Shown piece by piece: positions 59,621 through 64,000 of a stretch of DNA of 64,000 bases (position 1 is its first letter; each line of letters starts with the position of its first letter). This DNA is from Oceanibacterium hippocampi. GTDB lineage: Bacteria > Pseudomonadota > Alphaproteobacteria > Sneathiellales > Sneathiellaceae. Under the pieces are notes generated by a model. That model was not told where the DNA came from. It worked only from the letters and a program-made list of their open reading frames with translations, and searched no databases. Position numbers and translations under genes: made by a program. The stretch lies in contig NZ_FWFR01000001.1 of assembly GCF_900172325.1 (NCBI RefSeq), positions 1,752,335 through 1,816,334 on the forward strand, written 5' to 3'.

Positions 59621-60406
59621 CTAGAACAGGAAGTAGCCGCCGTCGATGAGGAAGGTGTCGCCGGTATGGTAGCTCGACGCCGTGCTCATGATGTAGACGG
59701 CGATGGCGCCGAAATCCTCGGGCTGGCCCCAGCGCCGGGCCGGGATGCGCGGCTTGACGGCGGCGGCGAACTTGTCCCAGCCGAAGGAGCGCTCGGTCAT
59801 CTCGGTCTCGATCCAGCCGGGCAGGATCGCGTTGGCGGTGATCTGGTGGCGCGCCAGTTCGACGGAGAGCGCCCGGATCATCGAGATCAGGCCGCCCTTG
59901 GTGGCCGCGTAATGCTCGTTCCTGGCGGCCCCGGAAATCGCCGCGAGCGAGGCGGTGCCGACCAGCCGGCCGAAGGCGTCGCCGTTCGCGGCGCGCTCGG
60001 TCATGTGGCGGGCGGCGGCGCGCAGCGTGTAGAAGGCGCCGTCCATGTTGATCGACATGACACGTCGCCATTCCTCGGTCGTCATCTCGGTGAAGCCGGC
60101 GTTCTTGCCGGAGCTGACGCCGGCATTGGCGAAACAGCCGTCGACCCGGCCGAAGCGTTCCACGGTCTCGGCGAAGGTGCGGTCGACCGCCGCCTCGTCG
60201 GAAACGTCGCAGCGCATCGCCGCGGTCTTCGTGCCATGGGCGGCGAGTTTCTCGAGCGCCGCGGCGTTCTTCGCCTCGCTGGTGCCCCAGATGCAGATGT
60301 CGGCACCGGCCTCCGCCATCGCCTCCGCCATCGCCAGCCCGATGCCGCCGTTGCCGCCGGTGACGAGCGCGACCCGCCCGCTCAGATCGAACGCCTTGTA
60401 GGCCAT
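59621..60406 (-). CDS. Short-chain dehydrogenase/reductase (SDR)
   Basis: This 261-residue NAD(P)-dependent oxidoreductase has the cofactor motif T-G-G-N-G-G-I-G at about 16-23, A-N-A-G near 90, and the catalytic Tyr-Lys pair in H-Y-A-A-T-K with a serine upstream (G-T-A-S-L-A). It lies on the opposite strand between the second acyl-CoA dehydrogenase and the methylcrotonyl-CoA carboxylase beta gene. A hydroxyacyl-CoA or sugar substrate is possible; the sequence does not decide. Confidence 0.93.
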   Translation of the reverse strand: MAYKAFDLSGRVALVTGGNGGIGLAMAEAMAEAGADICIWGTSEAKNAAALEKLAAHGTKTAAMRCDVSDEAAVDRTFAETVERFGRVDGCFANAGVSSGKNAGFTEMTTEEWRRVMSINMDGAFYTLRAAARHMTERAANGDAFGRLVGTASLAAISGAARNEHYAATKGGLISMIRALSVELARHQITANAILPGWIETEMTERSFGWDKFAAAVKPRIPARRWGQPEDFGAIAVYIMSTASSYHTGDTFLIDGGYFLF

Positions 60407-60499
60407 GTCTTCCGTTTCCCTCGAAGTTACGATTGCCTCTCCGCTTTTCGGCGGCGGGCCGTATCATAGCCGCTCGAACGGTCTTAGAAAGAGTCCCCG

Positions 60500-62107
60500 A
60501 TGACGATCCTGAAATCCGCGCTCAACAGCCGCGCCCCCGCCTTCCGCGAGAACGAGAAGTCGATGCGTGCCCTGGTCGCCGATCTTCGCGAGGCGGTCGC
60601 CGAGGCCAAGCAGGGCGGCGGCGAACGCAGCCGCGCCCGCCATCTGAGCCGCGGCAAGCTGCTGCCGCGCGACCGGGTCAAGACGCTGCTCGATCCGGGT
60701 TCGCCGTTCCTCGAACTCAGCCAGCTCGCCGCCAGGGGCCTCTACGGCGGCGACATCCATTCGGCCGGTGTGATCACCGGCATCGGCCGGGTCTCGGGCC
60801 GCGAATGCGTGATCGTCTGCAATGACGCCACGGTGAAGGGCGGCACCTATTACCCGATGACCGTGAAGAAGCATCTCCGGGCCCAGGAAGTGGCGCGCGA
60901 GAACAAGCTGCCCTGTCTCTACCTGGTCGATTCCGGCGGCGCCAACCTGCCGAACCAGCAGGACGTCTTTCCCGACCGCGAGCATTTCGGGCGGATCTTC
61001 TTCAACCAGGCCAACATGTCGTCGGAAGGGATCGCCCAGATCGCCGTGGTCATGGGCTCCTGCACCGCCGGCGGCGCCTATGTCCCGGCGATGTCGGACG
61101 AGAGCATCATCGTCCGCCGCCAGGGCACGATCTTTCTCGGCGGCCCGCCGCTGGTGAAGGCGGCGACCGGCGAGGAAGTCTCGGCCGAGGATCTGGGCGG
61201 GGCCGACGTGCATTCCCGGACCTCCGGCGTGACCGACCATTACGCCCAGGACGACGCCCATGCGCTGGCGCTGGCCCGCCGCATCGTCGGCAACCTGAAC
61301 CGGCCGAAGCGGCTCGACGTCGAGGTCCGCGCGCCGAAGCCGCCGCGCTACGACCCGGAAGAGATCTACGGGCTGATCCCGACCGACGTGCGCCAGCCCT
61401 ACGACGTGCGCGAGGTGATCGCCCGGCTGGTCGACGATTCCGAGTTCGACGAGTTCAAGAAGCTCTACGGCACCACGCTGGTCACCGGCTTCGCCCATAT
61501 CCACGGCTATCCGGTCGGCATCATCGCCAACAACGGCATCCTGTTCTCGGAAAGCTCGCTCAAGGGGGCGCATTTCATCGAGCTCTGCTGCCAGCGCCGG
61601 ATCCCGCTGGTCTTCCTGCAGAACATCACCGGCTTTATGGTCGGCCGGAAATACGAATCCGGCGGCATCGCCAAGGACGGCGCCAAGCTGGTCACCGCGG
61701 TCGCGACCGCGAAGGTGCCGAAATTCACCCTCATCATCGGCGGCTCCTTCGGGGCCGGGAACTACGGCATGTGCGGCCGCGCCTACAGCCCGCGTTTCCT
61801 CTGGACCTGGCCGAACAGCCGGGTCTCGGTGATGGGCGGCGAACAGGCGGCGAGCGTGCTGGCCACCGTCCACGGCGACGCGCAGAAGGCCCAGGGCAAG
61901 CCCTGGAGCGATGCCGACCGCGACGGCTTCATGGCGCCGATCCGCGCGCAGTTCGAGGTCGAGAGTCACCCCTATTTCGCGACCGCCCGGCTATGGGACG
62001 ACGGCATCGTCGACCCGGCCGACAGCCGCGATGTGCTCGGGCTCGGCCTTTCGGCCGCCCTCAACGCGCCGATACCGGAGACCCGGTTCGGCGTCTTCCG
62101 GATGTAA
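60500..62107 (+). CDS. mccB: Methylcrotonyl-CoA carboxylase beta subunit (carboxyltransferase)
   Basis: This 535-residue protein transfers CO2 from biotin to 3-methylcrotonyl-CoA, giving 3-methylglutaconyl-CoA. It starts with the family N-terminus (residues about 1-60, basic) and has [23 protein letters not shown], and the C-terminal Q-N-I-T-G-F-M-V-G motif special to the MCC branch rather than propionyl-CoA carboxylase. It is divergent from the SDR gene and is followed by the hydratase after 25 bases. Also known as liuB. Confidence 0.95.
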   Translation: MTILKSALNSRAPAFRENEKSMRALVADLREAVAEAKQGGGERSRARHLSRGKLLPRDRVKTLLDPGSPFLELSQLAARGLYGGDIHSAGVITGIGRVSGRECVIVCNDATVKGGTYYPMTVKKHLRAQEVARENKLPCLYLVDSGGANLPNQQDVFPDREHFGRIFFNQANMSSEGIAQIAVVMGSCTAGGAYVPAMSDESIIVRRQGTIFLGGPPLVKAATGEEVSAEDLGGADVHSRTSGVTDHYAQDDAHALALARRIVGNLNRPKRLDVEVRAPKPPRYDPEEIYGLIPTDVRQPYDVREVIARLVDDSEFDEFKKLYGTTLVTGFAHIHGYPVGIIANNGILFSESSLKGAHFIELCCQRRIPLVFLQNITGFMVGRKYESGGIAKDGAKLVTAVATAKVPKFTLIIGGSFGAGNYGMCGRAYSPRFLWTWPNSRVSVMGGEQAASVLATVHGDAQKAQGKPWSDADRDGFMAPIRAQFEVESHPYFATARLWDDGIVDPADSRDVLGLGLSAALNAPIPETRFGVFRM

Positions 62108-62132
62108 AGAAGAGACCAGGGAGTAAGCGATC

Positions 62133-62936
62133 ATGTCAGGTGAACCGGTCATCCTGCACTGCACACCGGAAGGCGTCGCCACGGTGACGCTCAATCGTCC
62201 GGAGGTGCACAACGCCTTCAACGACGAGGTGATCGAGAAGCTGACGGAGATCTTCGAGGATCTCGCCAACCAGAGCGGCATCCGTGTCGTCATCCTGGCG
62301 TCCGGCGGCAAGAGCTTCTCGGCCGGTGCCGACCTGAAATGGATGCAGCGCGCGGCGGAGTACCTGGACGAGGACAACCTGGAGGACGCGCGCGGCCTTG
62401 GCCGCCTGCTGAAGTCGCTCTACACGATGGACAAGCCGACCATCGCGCTGGTCCAGGGCAGTGCCTATGGCGGCGGGCTCGGTCTCGTCGCCGCCTGCGA
62501 CATCGCCGTGGCGGTGCGAAGCGCCAGTTTCGCCCTGACCGAGGTCCGCCTCGGCCTGATCCCGGCGGTGATCTCGCCCTATGTGGTGCAGGCGATCGGC
62601 GCCCGTGCGGCGCGGCGCTATTTCCTGACCGCCGAGCCGATCGCCGCGGATCGCGCCTACGAGCTCGGGCTGGTCAGCGAACTGGTCGACGACGTGCACC
62701 AGCTCGCCGAGGTCCGCGACCGCCTGGTGGCGCGGATCTTCCAGGCCTCGCCGGCGGCCATCGCCTCCTCGAAGGAGCTGATCTTCGCGGTCGCCGAGAA
62801 GCCGATCGACGACCATGTCATCGACGATACCGCCCATCGCATCGCCGAGGCCCGTTCGCTCCCCGATGGCAAGGAGGGCGTCTCGGCCTTCCTCGGCAAG
62901 CGGCGGCCGAACTGGTGGGTCGAGATGGAAAGCTGA
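62133..62936 (+). CDS. liuC: Enoyl-CoA hydratase, probable methylglutaconyl-CoA hydratase
   Basis: This 267-residue crotonase-fold protein has the oxyanion and active-site runs [11 protein letters not shown] (about 61-71) and [14 protein letters not shown]. Placement between the carboxylase beta and alpha genes makes methylglutaconyl-CoA hydratase (product HMG-CoA) the likely activity, as in liu clusters. Sequence alone only gives the enoyl-CoA hydratase family. HMG-CoA lyase, the next step, is expected beyond the window. Confidence 0.88.
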   Translation: MSGEPVILHCTPEGVATVTLNRPEVHNAFNDEVIEKLTEIFEDLANQSGIRVVILASGGKSFSAGADLKWMQRAAEYLDEDNLEDARGLGRLLKSLYTMDKPTIALVQGSAYGGGLGLVAACDIAVAVRSASFALTEVRLGLIPAVISPYVVQAIGARAARRYFLTAEPIAADRAYELGLVSELVDDVHQLAEVRDRLVARIFQASPAAIASSKELIFAVAEKPIDDHVIDDTAHRIAEARSLPDGKEGVSAFLGKRRPNWWVEMES

Positions 62937-62947
62937 CGGAGCAAAAC

Positions 62948-64000
<1,053 letters not shown>

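Overview
This 64-kb window is chromosomal DNA of a GC-rich (roughly two-thirds G+C) alphaproteobacterium. The class call rests on an ATP12-type F1-ATPase assembly chaperone, a tRNA-Tyr/tRNA-Gly/tuf/tRNA-Trp/secE/nusG array, adk between secY and rpsM with no rpmJ, and several proteins typical of Rhodospirillales-like lineages (PEP-CTERM protein, MaeB, MgtE, stand-alone FliN). No 16S gene is present, so order and genus stay open. I found no insertion sequence, prophage, CRISPR array or defence gene; most of the window is core chromosome.

Layout. 1-4.3 kb: a mixed block with the start of a CcdA-like thiol carrier (cut by the window edge), a quinone oxidoreductase, an ArsR regulator, a cyclic-nucleotide-type phosphodiesterase and a PEP-CTERM surface protein with a sigma-54-type promoter. 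4.3-7.4 kb: tRNA-Thr and rlmB on the minus strand, then tRNA-Tyr, tRNA-Gly, tuf copy 1 and tRNA-Trp. 7.5-19.4 kb: secE-nusG-rplKAJL-rpoBC. 19.6-37.9 kb: the str, S10, spc and alpha operons fused into one co-directional run (rpsL to rplQ) that includes tuf copy 2, secY and adk; strong promoters are visible before rpsL and before rpsM, and a clear terminator follows rplQ. 38.0-43.5 kb: a telescoped operon (DegP-like protease, rarA, crcB, RluC-like pseudouridine synthase, HAD phosphatase, ATP12) in which every gene overlaps the next by 1-4 bases. 43.7-47.5 kb: propionyl-CoA carboxylase beta and alpha plus an acylphosphatase frame with no normal start codon. 47.5-49.9 kb: lipB (minus), a small fliN, tRNA-Leu and a minus-strand XRE/cupin regulator plus GNAT pair bounded by 21-bp direct repeats. 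50-54.9 kb: maeB, mgtE and a LysR regulator. 55-64 kb: tandem hotdog thioesterases and a leucine/isovalerate catabolic cluster (isovaleryl-CoA dehydrogenase, thiolase, a second acyl-CoA dehydrogenase, an SDR on the other strand, methylcrotonyl-CoA carboxylase beta, methylglutaconyl-CoA hydratase, and methylcrotonyl-CoA carboxylase alpha cut by the window end).

How the genes fit together. The first two-thirds is the transcription/translation core: RNA polymerase (rpoA, rpoB, rpoC), elongation factors, NusG, most large- and small-subunit proteins, four tRNAs, and SecE/SecY. The last third is acyl-CoA metabolism. Leucine breakdown enters through isovaleryl-CoA and methylcrotonyl-CoA, odd-chain or branched carbon enters through propionyl-CoA carboxylase, thiolase yields acetyl-CoA, and MaeB can return C4 acids to pyruvate.

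I did not find a clearly new multi-gene system. The observations most worth following are the sigma-54 promoter with repeated upstream motifs ahead of the PEP-CTERM gene, the 21-bp repeats around the XRE/GNAT pair beside tRNA-Leu, perfect palindromes inside the tRNA-Tyr and rpsM promoters, the hairpin in the rpsL leader, and the acylphosphatase that lacks a normal start codon.
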